DNA of 64,000 nt from Bacillus sp. Marseille-Q1617 (GCF_903645295.1 NZ_CAHJXM010000001.1:1675501-1739500); one strand, 5' to 3'; shown: positions 50,852-60,058, counted from the stretch's first letter. Notes: generated by a model from the sequence alone, not told the origin. Numbers and translations are program-made.

Positions 50852-51085
50852 GTGAGGTTAAGTGAGTTAAGTGGAAAAGAAATCGTAGATTATCGAAAAG
50901 CTGAAAGGCTTGGCGTTCTCGGGCAAACCGATTTAGAGTTTAATGATAAATCCGGCCAGATTCATGCTTTGGTCATTCCAACAGGTAAGTGGATGCGTAA
51001 ACAAGGAGGAGAAATCAAGGTCCCTTGGCATCAGATCAGGACGATTGGGACAGATATGATCATATTGGAGGTCTCAAACGATTAA
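50852..51085 (+). CDS. ymxH: YlmC/YmxH-family PRC-barrel protein, likely sporulation-related
   Basis: This 77-residue protein is a YlmC/YmxH-type PRC-barrel protein. The GTG start at 50852 follows ATAGGAGGACTG, which decides against the longer upstream frame. Family patterns are RLSELSGKEIVDYRKAERLG and IKVPWHQIRTIGTDMIILE. In B. subtilis the gene lies between mlpA and dpaA and is associated with sporulation; a specific role is not visible. Confidence 0.85.
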   Translation: MRLSELSGKEIVDYRKAERLGVLGQTDLEFNDKSGQIHALVIPTGKWMRKQGGEIKVPWHQIRTIGTDMIILEVSND

Positions 51086-51105
51086 CCTATATATTGACTT
51101 AAAGG

Positions 51106-51426
51106 AAGAGGCTGGGACAAAAGTATTTTAGTCTAAGTAAAACCCGAACTAATTTGCGTTATTAGAGGCAAATTAGTTCGGGTTTTTAATTTGATTAAAT
51201 GGACATTTATATTTAGCTCTTTCAAGCGGTTGATTGGAGTGCAAGACGAAGACTCCTGCGGGAAGAGTAGCTTATGTGAGACCCCGCAGGAGCGAACGCG
51301 ACGAGGAGGCTCACGGGCTACCCGCGGAAAGCGAAGTCTTGCACGGAAATCATTAGCGGTATTAAGAGCCTACACTTAAATTGTTCGTCTTTATGTGGTG
51401 GTTTATTAGTTTTGTCCCAGCCTCTT
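51106..51426 (+). repeat. Composite palindromic intergenic repeat, copy 2
   Basis: The element is bounded by a perfect 17-nt inverted repeat: AAGAGGCTGGGACAAAA at 51106-51122 and its complement at 51410-51426, followed by T's. A nested terminator-like hairpin (AAAACCCGAACTAATTTGC at 51139 with GCAAATTAGTTCGGGTTTT at 51168) lies in the left flank. The core (51226-51359) carries CTCCTGCGGG/CCCCGCAGGAG, GTGAG/CTCAC and GCAAGAC/GTCTTGC arms. It is nearly identical to the copy at 58451 and fills most of the 486-base gap between ymxH and dpaA. No protein gene is supported here. Confidence 0.9.
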
Positions 51427-51487
51427 TTTTTAATTTTATTTATACGAGCTTGTCGCCTCTGAAAAAGCCGCCTCCGCTTTTCTTTTC

Positions 51488-51515
51488 ACCCATTAGGTCT
51501 CGATAACATACACTG
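51488..51515 (+). promoter_or_regulatory. SigK-like promoter of dpaA
   Basis: AC (51488-51489) followed after 17 bases by CATACACTG (51507-51515) resembles the SigK consensus AC-N16/17-CATANNNTA, with one difference. spoVF is SigK-controlled in B. subtilis, so the assignment is consistent. Confidence 0.4.
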
Positions 51516-51571
51516 TTGAAGTGAAAAGGGATTTAGAATAGCGATTATGTTAAAAGAAGGTGAAAGCAGTG

Positions 51572-52474
51572 ATGTTGACCGGAATGCAGATCGCAGTTCT
51601 AGGCGGAGATGCTCGTCAGCTGGAGATTATACGCAAGCTCACAGAGCTGGATGCGAAGATTTCTCTGGTTGGTTTTGAACAGTTGGATCATGCCTTTACA
51701 GGGGCTACGAAGGAAAAGTTAGGTGAGGTAGACTTCTCCATTATAGACGCCATCATTTTACCTGTACCCGGCACGAATCTACAGGGAGAAATAGATACGA
51801 TCTTTTCGAATGAAAAGATATGTTTAAGTGAAGATATCGTATCGCAAACGCCAGAGCACTGTACGATCTATTCAGGAATAAGCAATAAATACTTGGATAA
51901 TGTAGTCAATTCAACAAACCGGAAATTGGTTCAGTTATTTGAAAGAGATGATGTCGCCATCTATAATTCCATTCCTACAGTGGAAGGGACAATTATGATG
52001 GCTATTCAACATACGGATTTTACGATACATGGCTCTTCAATCGTCGTATTGGGCTTGGGAAGGGTGGGTATGAGTGTAGCCAGGACATTTAATAACCTGG
52101 GAGCAAAGGTAAAGGTGGGAGCGCGTAAAAGCGAGCATCTTGCCAGGATCACGGAAATGGGGCTGGAAGCGTTCCATCTTGATCAGTTAACGAAAGAAGT
52201 TGAAAACTGTGATATATGCATTAATACAATTCCTACTTCCATTATAAAAGCCAATGTGATTGCTAAGATGCCCCCGCATACCCTCATCATTGATTTGGCA
52301 TCCAAACCGGGAGGCACAGACTTCCGATATGCAGAAAAACGAGGGATAAAAGCCTTGCTGGCACCGGGGCTGCCTGGAATTGTAGCTCCAAAAACTGCCG
52401 GTCAAATATTAGCCAATGTGTTGGCGCAGCTTCTTGAAGAAGATTTTAATTCTGGAAAGGAGAGCTTATCTTGA
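51572..52474 (+). CDS. dpaA: Dipicolinate synthase subunit A (SpoVFA)
   Basis: DpaA with DpaB converts dihydrodipicolinate to dipicolinic acid in the mother cell for spore cores. ATG 51572 (or the adjacent GTG 51569) follows AGAAGG; upstream codons lie over that site. The 300-residue product has the N-terminal IAVLGGDARQLEIIRKLTE and a Rossmann fold VLGLGRVGMSVARTFNNLG near residue 155. The C-terminal LLAPGLPGIVAPKTAGQILA is also intact. The stop overlaps the dpaB start. Confidence 0.96.
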   Translation: MLTGMQIAVLGGDARQLEIIRKLTELDAKISLVGFEQLDHAFTGATKEKLGEVDFSIIDAIILPVPGTNLQGEIDTIFSNEKICLSEDIVSQTPEHCTIYSGISNKYLDNVVNSTNRKLVQLFERDDVAIYNSIPTVEGTIMMAIQHTDFTIHGSSIVVLGLGRVGMSVARTFNNLGAKVKVGARKSEHLARITEMGLEAFHLDQLTKEVENCDICINTIPTSIIKANVIAKMPPHTLIIDLASKPGGTDFRYAEKRGIKALLAPGLPGIVAPKTAGQILANVLAQLLEEDFNSGKESLS

Positions 52475-53064
52475 GTATTAAAGGAAAACGAATCGGATTT
52501 GGATTAACGGGCTCACATTGTACTTATGATGCTGTATTCCCTGAGATCGAAAGGCTGGTTAATAACGGAGCCGAGGTCATGCCCATCGTGACTTCTACGG
52601 TGATGAATACAGAAACGCGATTTGGAAAAGGAGAAGACTGGATTAATAGGATTGAAAATGTTACAGGACATAAGGTGATTGACTCTATCGTGAAAGCAGA
52701 ACCATTAGGGCCGAAAATCCCCTTGGATTGTATGGTGATTGCGCCGTTAACAGGCAACTCGATGAGTAAATTCGCAAATGCCATGACGGATTCTCCGGTG
52801 CTGATGGCTGCCAAGGCTACCCTCCGTAATCATCGGCCAGTCGTTTTGGGAATTTCAACAAATGATGCATTAGGGTTGAATGGCATTAATCTTATGAGGT
52901 TGATTTCGACCAAAGATATTTATTTTATCCCATTTGGCCAGGATGCCCCTGAAAGCAAACCAAAGTCAATGGTTGCCAGAATGACCCTCATACAAGAAAC
53001 GATCGAAGCAGCTATTGATGGAAAACAACTTCAGCCGGTCATTATAGAAAAGTATTTAGACTAA
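52471..53064 (+). CDS. dpaB: Dipicolinate synthase subunit B (SpoVFB)
   Basis: DpaB is the flavoprotein-like subunit of dipicolinate synthase. The start is TTG, overlapping the dpaA stop. The 197-residue protein begins MSIKGKRIGFGLTGSHCTYD, and has MVIAPLTGNSMSKFANAMTD in the flavin-binding region, typical of the PPC-decarboxylase-like fold. A terminator follows. Confidence 0.96.
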   Translation: MSIKGKRIGFGLTGSHCTYDAVFPEIERLVNNGAEVMPIVTSTVMNTETRFGKGEDWINRIENVTGHKVIDSIVKAEPLGPKIPLDCMVIAPLTGNSMSKFANAMTDSPVLMAAKATLRNHRPVVLGISTNDALGLNGINLMRLISTKDIYFIPFGQDAPESKPKSMVARMTLIQETIEAAIDGKQLQPVIIEKYLD

Positions 53065-53071
53065 GCGTTTT

Positions 53072-53108
53072 GAAGGCTATCATCTGTTGGTTGGATGGCC
53101 TTCTTTTC
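53072..53108 (+). terminator. Intrinsic terminator after dpaB
   Basis: GAAGGCTATC (53072-53081) pairs with GATGGCCTTC (53094-53103), including one G-T pair, with TTTT after it. Confidence 0.75.
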
Positions 53109-53142
53109 ATGCAGTTAAATAAATTCATCAAAAAAACCACTA

Positions 53143-53184
53143 TTGTCAAATAATTGTTTATGTTAAAATAACCTTTATTATAGT
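53143..53184 (+). promoter_or_regulatory. Promoter region of asd
   Basis: Two SigA-type options overlap. TTGTCA (53143) with an extended TGTTAAAAT (-10 at 53164) has a short 15-base spacer; TTGTTT (53154) with TATAGT (53179) has a 19-base spacer. The AT-rich gap after the dpaB terminator clearly looks promoter-bearing, but I cannot choose between them. Confidence 0.4.
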
Positions 53185-53247
53185 AAAAGACTAAATTGTT
53201 AGATACTACTATGAGAAAACATAAATGGTTGGAAGGAGAGAAGAGTT

Positions 53248-54294
53248 TTGAATACAAGTGGTTTTCATGTAGCAGTCGTCGGTGCTACGGGTGCTGTAGG
53301 ACAACAGATGCTTCATACATTAGAAAAAAGGGATTTTCCGATAAAACAGCTGACTTTATTATCATCTGCCCGTTCAGCCGGTTCAACCGTAACGTTCAGA
53401 GGGAAAGAATGGACGGTAGAAGAGGCTAAGCCGGAAAGCTTTGAAGGTGTTGACATTGCATTATTTAGTGCAGGGGGAAGTGTATCAAAACTTCTTGCTC
53501 CCGAAGCTGTTAAACGCGGTGCCATCGTGGTGGACAATACAAGTGCCTTTCGTATGGATCCGAATGTTCCGCTTGTTGTACCGGAAGTGAATGAAGAGGA
53601 CATCAAGCTTCATAATGGCATCATTGCCAATCCAAACTGTTCAACGATTCAAATGGTAGCTGCTCTTGAACCGCTCAGAAAAGAATATGGCTTATCGAAA
53701 GTGATTGTATCTACTTATCAGGCAGTTTCAGGAGCCGGGGCTGCGGCAATTGATGAAATGCATGATCAATCACAAGCGATATTGAATGGAGAATCATTCG
53801 AACCTGCTGTGCTTCCTGTGAAAGGGGATAAGAAGCATTATCAGATTGCATTTAACGCCATTCCTCAAATTGATATGTTCCAAGACAATGGGTTTACCTA
53901 CGAAGAGATGAAAATGATTAATGAAACGAAGAAAATCATGCACTTGCCTGCTCTTAAGGTGTCAGCAACATGTGTGAGGCTTCCTGTTGTAACAGGTCAC
54001 TCTGAAAGTGTATATATTGAAATAGAAAAGGAATCTGTCTCAGTTAAGGAGCTGCAGTCCTTGCTTGAAAATGCACCGGGCGTAACGCTTCAGGATCTCC
54101 CTGAAGAACAAGTATACCCGATGCCTGCTTACGCAGTAGGAAAACCTGACGTATTCGTAGGGAGAGTTCGTAAGGATTTAGATGAAGATAAAGGATTCCA
54201 TATGTGGATTGTCTCTGACAATTTATTAAAAGGTGCTGCGTGGAATTCGGTACAGATTGCAGAAAGCTTGGTTAAACTGGGATTGGTGAAGTAA
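53248..54294 (+). CDS. asd: Aspartate-semialdehyde dehydrogenase
   Basis: Asd reduces aspartyl phosphate to aspartate semialdehyde, the branch point to lysine/diaminopimelate, threonine and methionine. The start is TTG after GGAAGGAGAGAAG. The NADP motif [13 protein letters not shown] lies near residue 10, the catalytic Cys131 is in [10 protein letters not shown], and [15 protein letters not shown] carries later active-site residues. The 348-residue length is normal. Confidence 0.98.
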   Translation: MNTSGFHVAVVGATGAVGQQMLHTLEKRDFPIKQLTLLSSARSAGSTVTFRGKEWTVEEAKPESFEGVDIALFSAGGSVSKLLAPEAVKRGAIVVDNTSAFRMDPNVPLVVPEVNEEDIKLHNGIIANPNCSTIQMVAALEPLRKEYGLSKVIVSTYQAVSGAGAAAIDEMHDQSQAILNGESFEPAVLPVKGDKKHYQIAFNAIPQIDMFQDNGFTYEEMKMINETKKIMHLPALKVSATCVRLPVVTGHSESVYIEIEKESVSVKELQSLLENAPGVTLQDLPEEQVYPMPAYAVGKPDVFVGRVRKDLDEDKGFHMWIVSDNLLKGAAWNSVQIAESLVKLGLVK

Positions 54295-54381
54295 AAAAGA
54301 GGAATATTCTACTATTCGTTTCCTATGATCAACTAGTTCGTTCCCTCCATGCCTCTTGAACAATGACAATGAGGTGTAGTC

Positions 54382-55620
54382 ATGAAAGTGATCGTTCAAA
54401 AATTTGGTGGAACATCTGTACGTGATGAAGCAAGTCGTAAGAAGGCACTTGCTCATATTAAAGGAGCGATCGATAAAGGGTATAAGGTGGTAGTAGTGGT
54501 CTCTGCAATGGGAAGAAAAGGAGAACCCTATGCTACTGACTCTTTATTATCCTTGATCGGGGGCCAAAATGCTCTCGTGAGCAAAAGAGAACAGGATTTA
54601 CTGTTATCGTGCGGGGAAATCATTTCCAGTCTGGTCTTCTCGAATATGCTGCTTGAAAACGGCATCCGGTCTACAGCATTGACCGGGGCCCAAGCAGGGT
54701 TTATCACGAACAGCGATTTTAATAATGCAAAGATCATTGAGATGCGATGCAGCCGTCTATACAAAGAGCTTGATAGTTATGATGCTGTCGTCGTAGCAGG
54801 TTTCCAGGGAGCTACGAAAGAAGGAGATATCACTACGATTGGCAGAGGGGGAAGTGATACTTCTGCTTCTGCGCTTGGAGCCGCACTGAAAGCGGATTTC
54901 ATCGATATTTTTACAGATGTCGAAGGGGTAATGACAGCGGATCCCAGGATCTCGGCAAAAGCAAGGCCGATTTCTGTTGTATCATATAATGAAGTATGTA
55001 ATATGGCCTATCAGGGAGCCAAAGTGATCCACCCCAGGGCAGTAGAAATCGCGATGAACTCTAAGATACCGATCAGGATTCGATCCACATACTCAACGAG
55101 TGAAGGAACGCTTGTAACAACAGCTGAAAATACGAAGGCACATAAAGAATTCAGAAACCACCCCGTCACTGGGATTGCGCACGTAAGTCAACTGACTCAA
55201 ATAAAAGTATTCGCAAAGAAGGATCAGTATAATCTTCAGGCAGAAGTGTTCAAGGCGATGGCGAATGAAGGAATCAGTGTGGATTTCATTAATATCTCTC
55301 CCCGGGGAGTCATCTATACGGTTGCTTCGACCTTTGCTGAAAAAGCGATTGCGATATTGAAGAAGAAAGGTCATGATCCTGTAGTAGAAGAAAACTGTGC
55401 TAAAATTTCAGTTGTAGGGGGAGGAATGACCGGGGTGCCTGGAGTCACTTCAGCAATCGTCACTTCCTTGTCTGATAATGGTATCCGGATTCTTCAATCC
55501 GCTGACAGCCATACGACGATTTGGGTACTGGTGAAAGAAAGTGAATTAATACGTGCAGTGAATGCTCTTCATGATACCTTTCAGTTAGAGAAGGCTCACT
55601 GTACATTCAAAGCAGGATAG
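54382..55620 (+). CDS. dapG: Aspartokinase I (DapG), diaminopimelate-sensitive type
   Basis: DapG phosphorylates aspartate; in B. subtilis this isoform supplies diaminopimelate and dipicolinate. The 412-residue product opens with VQKFGGTSVRDEASRKKAL and has the kinase motif TTIGRGGSDTSASALGAALK. Two ACT domains lie in the C-terminal part, with VFAKKDQYNLQAEVFKAM and ISVVGGGMTGVPGVTSAIV. No L-box leader is visible in the 87-base gap before it. Confidence 0.95.
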   Translation: MKVIVQKFGGTSVRDEASRKKALAHIKGAIDKGYKVVVVVSAMGRKGEPYATDSLLSLIGGQNALVSKREQDLLLSCGEIISSLVFSNMLLENGIRSTALTGAQAGFITNSDFNNAKIIEMRCSRLYKELDSYDAVVVAGFQGATKEGDITTIGRGGSDTSASALGAALKADFIDIFTDVEGVMTADPRISAKARPISVVSYNEVCNMAYQGAKVIHPRAVEIAMNSKIPIRIRSTYSTSEGTLVTTAENTKAHKEFRNHPVTGIAHVSQLTQIKVFAKKDQYNLQAEVFKAMANEGISVDFINISPRGVIYTVASTFAEKAIAILKKKGHDPVVEENCAKISVVGGGMTGVPGVTSAIVTSLSDNGIRILQSADSHTTIWVLVKESELIRAVNALHDTFQLEKAHCTFKAG

Positions 55621-55644
55621 ATTTAATAAAGGGGAGTGTAAGTC

Positions 55645-56514
55645 TTGAATTTTGGCCGTATTTCAACAGCTATGGTCACACCATTTGATCATAAAGGTAA
55701 TATAGATTTTACGAAGACTACTCAGTTGATAAATTACTTGATTGATAACGGTACGGATTCCCTTGTGGTTGCCGGAACTACCGGGGAGTCTCCGACCTTG
55801 ACTAAAGAAGAGAAGGTTGCTTTATTTCGTCATGTTGTTAAAGTTGTGAATGGCAGGATTCCTGTGGTGGCAGGAACAGGCAGCAATAACACTCACGCAT
55901 CAATCGAACTGACCAAAAAAGCAGAAGAAGCAGGGGTCGACGCTGTCATGCTGGTGGCGCCTTATTATAACAAGCCTAGTCAAGAAGGGTTGTTTCAGCA
56001 CTTTAAGGTCATCGCTGAGTCAACCACTCTGCCAGTCATGCTATATAATATCCCGGGAAGGTCATCAGTGAATATTGCACCGGAAACCGTCATTAGGTTA
56101 TCCGAAATCGATAATATTGTGGCGGTCAAAGAAGCCAGCGGCGATTTGGATGCAATGACTGAAATTATCTCAAAAACCTCTGAAGACTTTGCATTATACA
56201 GCGGAGACGATGGTCTTACGCTTCCAATCTTATCAATCGGAGGAAATGGAATCGTTTCTGTGGCATCCCATATCATCGGGAACGAGATGCAGCAAATGGT
56301 CGGAGAGTTCTTCGAAGGCAATATATCTGTTGCAGCAAAGACTCATCAAAAGCTATTACCGGTAATGAAAGGGCTGTTTACGAGCCCGAGTCCAACACCT
56401 GTAAAGACCGCACTGCAGTTGAGAGGTCTGGATGTTGGTTCTGTACGTCTTCCATTAATTCCTCTATCAGAAGCTGAAAGAACAAAGCTCAGCCAATTGA
56501 TCAATACCATATAA
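55645..56514 (+). CDS. dapA: 4-hydroxy-tetrahydrodipicolinate synthase
   Basis: DapA condenses aspartate semialdehyde with pyruvate to enter the diaminopimelate and dipicolinate branch. The start is TTG after AAAGGGGAGTG. The 289-residue TIM-barrel has GTTGESPTLTKEEK near residue 42, the tyrosine in MLYNIPGRSS near 133 and the Schiff-base Lys162 in VAVKEASGD. A terminator follows. Confidence 0.98.
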   Translation: MNFGRISTAMVTPFDHKGNIDFTKTTQLINYLIDNGTDSLVVAGTTGESPTLTKEEKVALFRHVVKVVNGRIPVVAGTGSNNTHASIELTKKAEEAGVDAVMLVAPYYNKPSQEGLFQHFKVIAESTTLPVMLYNIPGRSSVNIAPETVIRLSEIDNIVAVKEASGDLDAMTEIISKTSEDFALYSGDDGLTLPILSIGGNGIVSVASHIIGNEMQQMVGEFFEGNISVAAKTHQKLLPVMKGLFTSPSPTPVKTALQLRGLDVGSVRLPLIPLSEAERTKLSQLINTI

Positions 56515-56524
56515 TAGTGAAAAG

Positions 56525-56559
56525 TGTGCGGAAATCAAATTTTCTGCACATTTTTTTTA
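56525..56559 (+). terminator. Intrinsic terminator after dapA
   Basis: TGTGCGGAAA (56525-56534) pairs with TTTCTGCACA (56541-56550) and is followed by eight T's. Confidence 0.92.
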
Positions 56560-56683
56560 TCATGAAAATAAAGGATTTAGTAAATGGATATCGAAATAGT
56601 TACATAGAAAAAATGATGCATACTTCGACTTTATCCAGTAGAACACCTCAGAACCTGAACGTTCCTTTACAGGGTAAAATTGG

Positions 56684-56713
56684 TTGTACTTAAAAAAAGT
56701 TATCTAGTATAAT
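56684..56713 (+). promoter_or_regulatory. Promoter of rnjB
   Basis: TTGTAC (56684-56689) and a perfect TATAAT (56708-56713) have an 18-base spacer. This is a good SigA-type promoter about 50 bases before the rnjB start. Confidence 0.75.
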
Positions 56714-56763
56714 GAATCTGACTGACTATAGATCGGGGAGCACAGCATAGGAGGACACAAATT

Positions 56764-58431
56764 GTGAGTAAGACAAAAAATGAGGTAATCCGCATAATTC
56801 CATTAGGTGGAGTGGGGGAAATCGGTAAGAATATGTACGTTGTGGAAGTCGACCACGAAATCTTCATCATTGATGCAGGTCTGATGTTCCCGGAAAATGA
56901 AATGCTTGGAATCGATATCGTCATACCTGATATCCAATATCTGATTGAACACAAAGACCGGGTGAAAGGGATCTTCCTGACCCATGGCCATGAAGACAGC
57001 ATCGGTGCCATTTCGTATGTATTGAACAGAATCAAAGCGCCGGTGTATGGAACGAAATTGACGAATGCTTTAGTCAAAGCACGCTTAAAAGACGCACATG
57101 TTGAAGAAGATGTGAAATTTTTCAATGTCCATTCAGACAGTTTGTTGAATTTCGATGGAGTTCAAGTTTCTTTTTTCAGAACCACTCATAGCATCCCGGA
57201 TTCGGTTGGGGTATGTATCCATACTTCTGAAGGGGTAATCGTACATACAGGGGAATTTAAATTCGATCAGTCAGCCAAACATCTATACAGACCGGATTTA
57301 GGCAAGATGGCTGCTATAGGGGATAAAGGGGTGCTCTGCCTATTATCGGATAGTACAGAAGCAGAGAGACCGGGTTATACGACGTCCGAGGCTGTCATTG
57401 CCAGTCAGCTGACTGAAACGTTCCGAACTGCCAAAGGGAGGATTATTGTCGCATGCTTCGCTTCCAATCTTATTCGCTTGCAGCAAGTCTTTGATGCTGC
57501 TGAACAAAATAACCGTAAAGTTGCGGTTGTGGGAAAAAGCTTGAAGCGAGTATATGATGTGGCATTAAAACTCGGTTATTTGCATATACGCGATGAAATC
57601 ATGATAACGCTCGATGAAATAGAAAATCATCCAAACGATGAAATTGTCATCATTGCCACCGGAAATCAAGGCGAGCCTTTTGAAGCATTACAGCGCATGG
57701 CAAAGAAGTCCCATCGATTAGTTAATATCGAGTCAGGTGATACGGTGCTTATCACAGCTACTCCGTCGCCAGGTATGGAAGTAATCATCGGCAGGACCGT
57801 CGATATGTTATTCAGGGCAGGAGCAGAGGTGCTGACTGCGAATAAAAAAGTCCATGTTTCAGGACACGGCAGTCAGGAAGATTTAAAGTTCATGCTGAAT
57901 ATCATGAAGCCAAAACATTTTATACCGATCCAGGGTGAATATAAAATGCTTGTTGCACATTCCAAGGTTGCACATGATATCGGGTTGCCATATAAAAAGA
58001 TCTTTATCTTGGATAAAGGAGATGTCCTTGAATATAAAGGCGGAAAAATGAAAATGAGCGGCAGGGTACAGGCAGGAAATGTCCTCATCGACGGAAGCGG
58101 AGTGGGTGATGTAGGAAATATCGTTCTTCGTGACCGAAAGCTCCTTTCAGAAGATGGTGTATTCACAGTTGTGGTGACAATTAACCGCAGATCCAAGACA
58201 ATCGTGGCGGGTCCTGAGATCATATCGCGCGGATTTGTTTATGTAAGGGAATCTGAGGAGTTGATCGAAGGGGCATCCGGCATAGTCAGTGATGTCGTTC
58301 AAACGTATCTCCAAAAAGGTTCATTTGAATGGTCTGCCATCAAACAGGACATCCGCGACCAGCTCAATTACTATCTATTCAACAAAACAAGAAGAAGACC
58401 GATGATACTGCCGATCATCATGGAAGTGTAA
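56764..58431 (+). CDS. rnjB: Ribonuclease J2
   Basis: RNase J2 is a metallo-beta-lactamase/beta-CASP RNase that forms a complex with RNase J1 and has weak activity of its own. The start is GTG after ATAGGAGGACAC. The 555-residue length equals B. subtilis RnjB. The motif-2 segment reads LTHGHEDSIGA (residues 72-82): the position that is normally histidine after HxHxD is Ser79, as expected for the low-activity J2 type. The beta-CASP domain and a C-terminal domain follow. Confidence 0.95.
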   Translation: MSKTKNEVIRIIPLGGVGEIGKNMYVVEVDHEIFIIDAGLMFPENEMLGIDIVIPDIQYLIEHKDRVKGIFLTHGHEDSIGAISYVLNRIKAPVYGTKLTNALVKARLKDAHVEEDVKFFNVHSDSLLNFDGVQVSFFRTTHSIPDSVGVCIHTSEGVIVHTGEFKFDQSAKHLYRPDLGKMAAIGDKGVLCLLSDSTEAERPGYTTSEAVIASQLTETFRTAKGRIIVACFASNLIRLQQVFDAAEQNNRKVAVVGKSLKRVYDVALKLGYLHIRDEIMITLDEIENHPNDEIVIIATGNQGEPFEALQRMAKKSHRLVNIESGDTVLITATPSPGMEVIIGRTVDMLFRAGAEVLTANKKVHVSGHGSQEDLKFMLNIMKPKHFIPIQGEYKMLVAHSKVAHDIGLPYKKIFILDKGDVLEYKGGKMKMSGRVQAGNVLIDGSGVGDVGNIVLRDRKLLSEDGVFTVVVTINRRSKTIVAGPEIISRGFVYVRESEELIEGASGIVSDVVQTYLQKGSFEWSAIKQDIRDQLNYYLFNKTRRRPMILPIIMEV

Positions 58432-58450
58432 GACCTTCTTCCAAGAAAGA

Positions 58451-58766
58451 AAGAGGCTGGGACAAAAGTGTTTTAGCCTAAGTAAAACCCGAATTAATTC
58501 GCCTTCCAGCTGGCAAATTAGTTCGGGTTTTTAGTTTACATGTAGATTTTACATGTTAGCTATTTCCAGCGGTTGATTGGAGTGCAAGACGCAGACTCCT
58601 GCGGGAAGAGTAGCTAATGTGAGACCCCGCAGGAGCGTAGCGACGAGGAGGCTCACGGGCTGCCCGCGGAAAGCGAAGTCTTGCACGGAAATCATTAGCG
58701 TTGTTAGAGTCTACTCTAGAATGTTCGTCTTTAGACCGAGGTTTTATAGTTTGGTCCCAGCCTCTT
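58451..58766 (+). repeat. Composite palindromic intergenic repeat, copy 3
   Basis: This copy has the same architecture as the element at 51106. AAGAGGCTGGGACAAAA (58451-58467) pairs with the segment at 58750-58766 with one mismatch. Next come a nested hairpin with AAACCCGAATTAATTCGCC and GGCAAATTAGTTCGGGTTT, and a core (58569-58700) that differs from copy 2 at only a few positions. It lies 20 bases after the rnjB stop and ends in T's, so it may double as the rnjB terminator. The rest of the 511-base gap before tepA holds a GC-rich hairpin (near 58812-58839). Confidence 0.9.
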
Positions 58767-58942
58767 TTTGATTCCACAAGCAGTATTCTAAGAATAGAAA
58801 CAGTCATAGAAGCAGCCGAGGGGCCACCGGCCAAGCTGCCAGCATACCGGAAGCAGTTTCAGAAGTGTTGATTGATGGTATGAAAAAGTGTTCTTTTTTC
58901 AATAATAACAAGAGAAGAGGATTGAAAAAAGGAGATGTCATT

Positions 58943-59710
58943 ATGAACGAAAACCAATTGAACATGAATCAAGAGCAGCCGGCACAGCCAAATAAAGGTG
59001 ACGAGGATAGTAAAGAAAAGCCATCTGGATTAATGGAAAAGATACAACAGTTAGGACAAACCAATGTACCTCAGCTTTCACAGGACTCAAATATCCACTG
59101 CCTGACAATTGTAGGTCAGATTGAAGGTCATATGCAGCTGCCGCCGCAAAATAAAACGACAAAATATGAACACGTGATTCCTCAATTAGTGGCGATAGAG
59201 CAAAATCCGAAAATAGAGGGTGTGGTAGTCATCCTGAATACTGTCGGTGGTGATGTGGAAGCGGGACTGGCTATTTCCGAAATGCTTGCCTCATTGTCAA
59301 AACCGACTGTTTCCGTTGTATTGGGCGGGGGACACAGTATCGGGGTGCCGATAGCTGTTTCCTGTAACTATTCATATATTGCCAGTACCGCAACCATGAC
59401 AATCCATCCAGTCCGTCTGACAGGACTGGTCATCGGTGTACCGCAGACATTTGAATACCTTGATAAAATGCAGGACCGCGTCGTCAGTTTTGTCACAAAG
59501 CACAGTAATATTACAGAAGAAGCATTTAAAGACCTTATGTTTGCAAAAGGTAATCTCACGCGTGATATCGGTACGAATGTAGTGGGAGATGATGCCGTTG
59601 ATTATGGATTGATAGATGGTATCGGAGGTATAGGTGAAGCAATTCGCAAAATCAATGAATTGATCGAAATGAAAAAGCAAAGTGATGAAAAAGAGGGGTT
59701 GATACAATGA
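58943..59710 (+). CDS. tepA: ClpP-like serine protease TepA (YmfB)
   Basis: TepA is a cytosolic ClpP-fold protease associated with protein translocation and sporulation in B. subtilis. ATG 58943 follows AAAAGGAGATG; the longer upstream frame lacks a site. The 255-residue product has a Q- and P-rich N terminus and a ClpP-like domain from about residue 45. The likely nucleophile serine is in [15 protein letters not shown], and [14 protein letters not shown] follows with a conserved histidine. The stop overlaps the ylzJ start. Confidence 0.93.
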   Translation: MNENQLNMNQEQPAQPNKGDEDSKEKPSGLMEKIQQLGQTNVPQLSQDSNIHCLTIVGQIEGHMQLPPQNKTTKYEHVIPQLVAIEQNPKIEGVVVILNTVGGDVEAGLAISEMLASLSKPTVSVVLGGGHSIGVPIAVSCNYSYIASTATMTIHPVRLTGLVIGVPQTFEYLDKMQDRVVSFVTKHSNITEEAFKDLMFAKGNLTRDIGTNVVGDDAVDYGLIDGIGGIGEAIRKINELIEMKKQSDEKEGLIQ

Positions 59711-59913
59711 TCTTATATACAACCGTCCCACAAGAGCAGATCTATCCAACCGATGCTGAGGAATTCAGCGGTCAGATGATGGTAGAGCATGATGGTGTGC
59801 CGCTTCTTGTACAGCGCGTGGATAATAAATATCGGATTATCCGCATCATGAGCAGCGACCCCGCACATTATCTGAACAGTACGATATGTCCAGGTGAATT
59901 TATCACGAATTAA
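59707..59913 (+). CDS. ylzJ: YlzJ-like small protein
   Basis: The 68-residue product begins [20 protein letters not shown] and ends [11 protein letters not shown], which matches the small YlzJ family found next to tepA in Bacillaceae. Its ATG overlaps the tepA stop, so the pair is translationally coupled. No function is known to me. Confidence 0.88.
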   Translation: MILYTTVPQEQIYPTDAEEFSGQMMVEHDGVPLLVQRVDNKYRIIRIMSSDPAHYLNSTICPGEFITN

Positions 59914-59949
59914 GGACGAAAGAGGATTTTCTGAAAATATTGGATATGC

Positions 59950-60058
59950 TATAATAAATGTGGAAGAGAAATATCCGTAACGTAAACCATACTCCATTTT
60001 AACGGGAAGGGTCTGACACCTAGGCACATGATATGCCCCAAGTGATCAGCCCTTTCTT
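59950..60058 (+). promoter_or_regulatory. Extended -10 promoter followed by a terminator-like hairpin before spoIIIE
   Basis: TGCTATAAT (-10 hexamer at 59950-59955) forms an extended -10 promoter with a weak -35. About 50 bases later the arms AAGGGTCTGACA (60006) and TGATCAGCCCTTT (60043) form a hairpin of the GGGCTGA family followed by a T-rich tract. A short transcript, or attenuation of spoIIIE, could result. Confidence 0.5.

Noticed and set aside
51191..51379. Open frame inside the composite repeat (about 62 codons)
   Set aside because: It lies across palindromic repeat sequence, has no ribosome binding site, and the equivalent frame is broken or different in the other copies.
54295..54381. 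Lysine riboswitch (L box) before dapG
   Set aside because: Only 87 bases are available and none of the conserved L-box blocks appears; the dapG isoform is not expected to have one.
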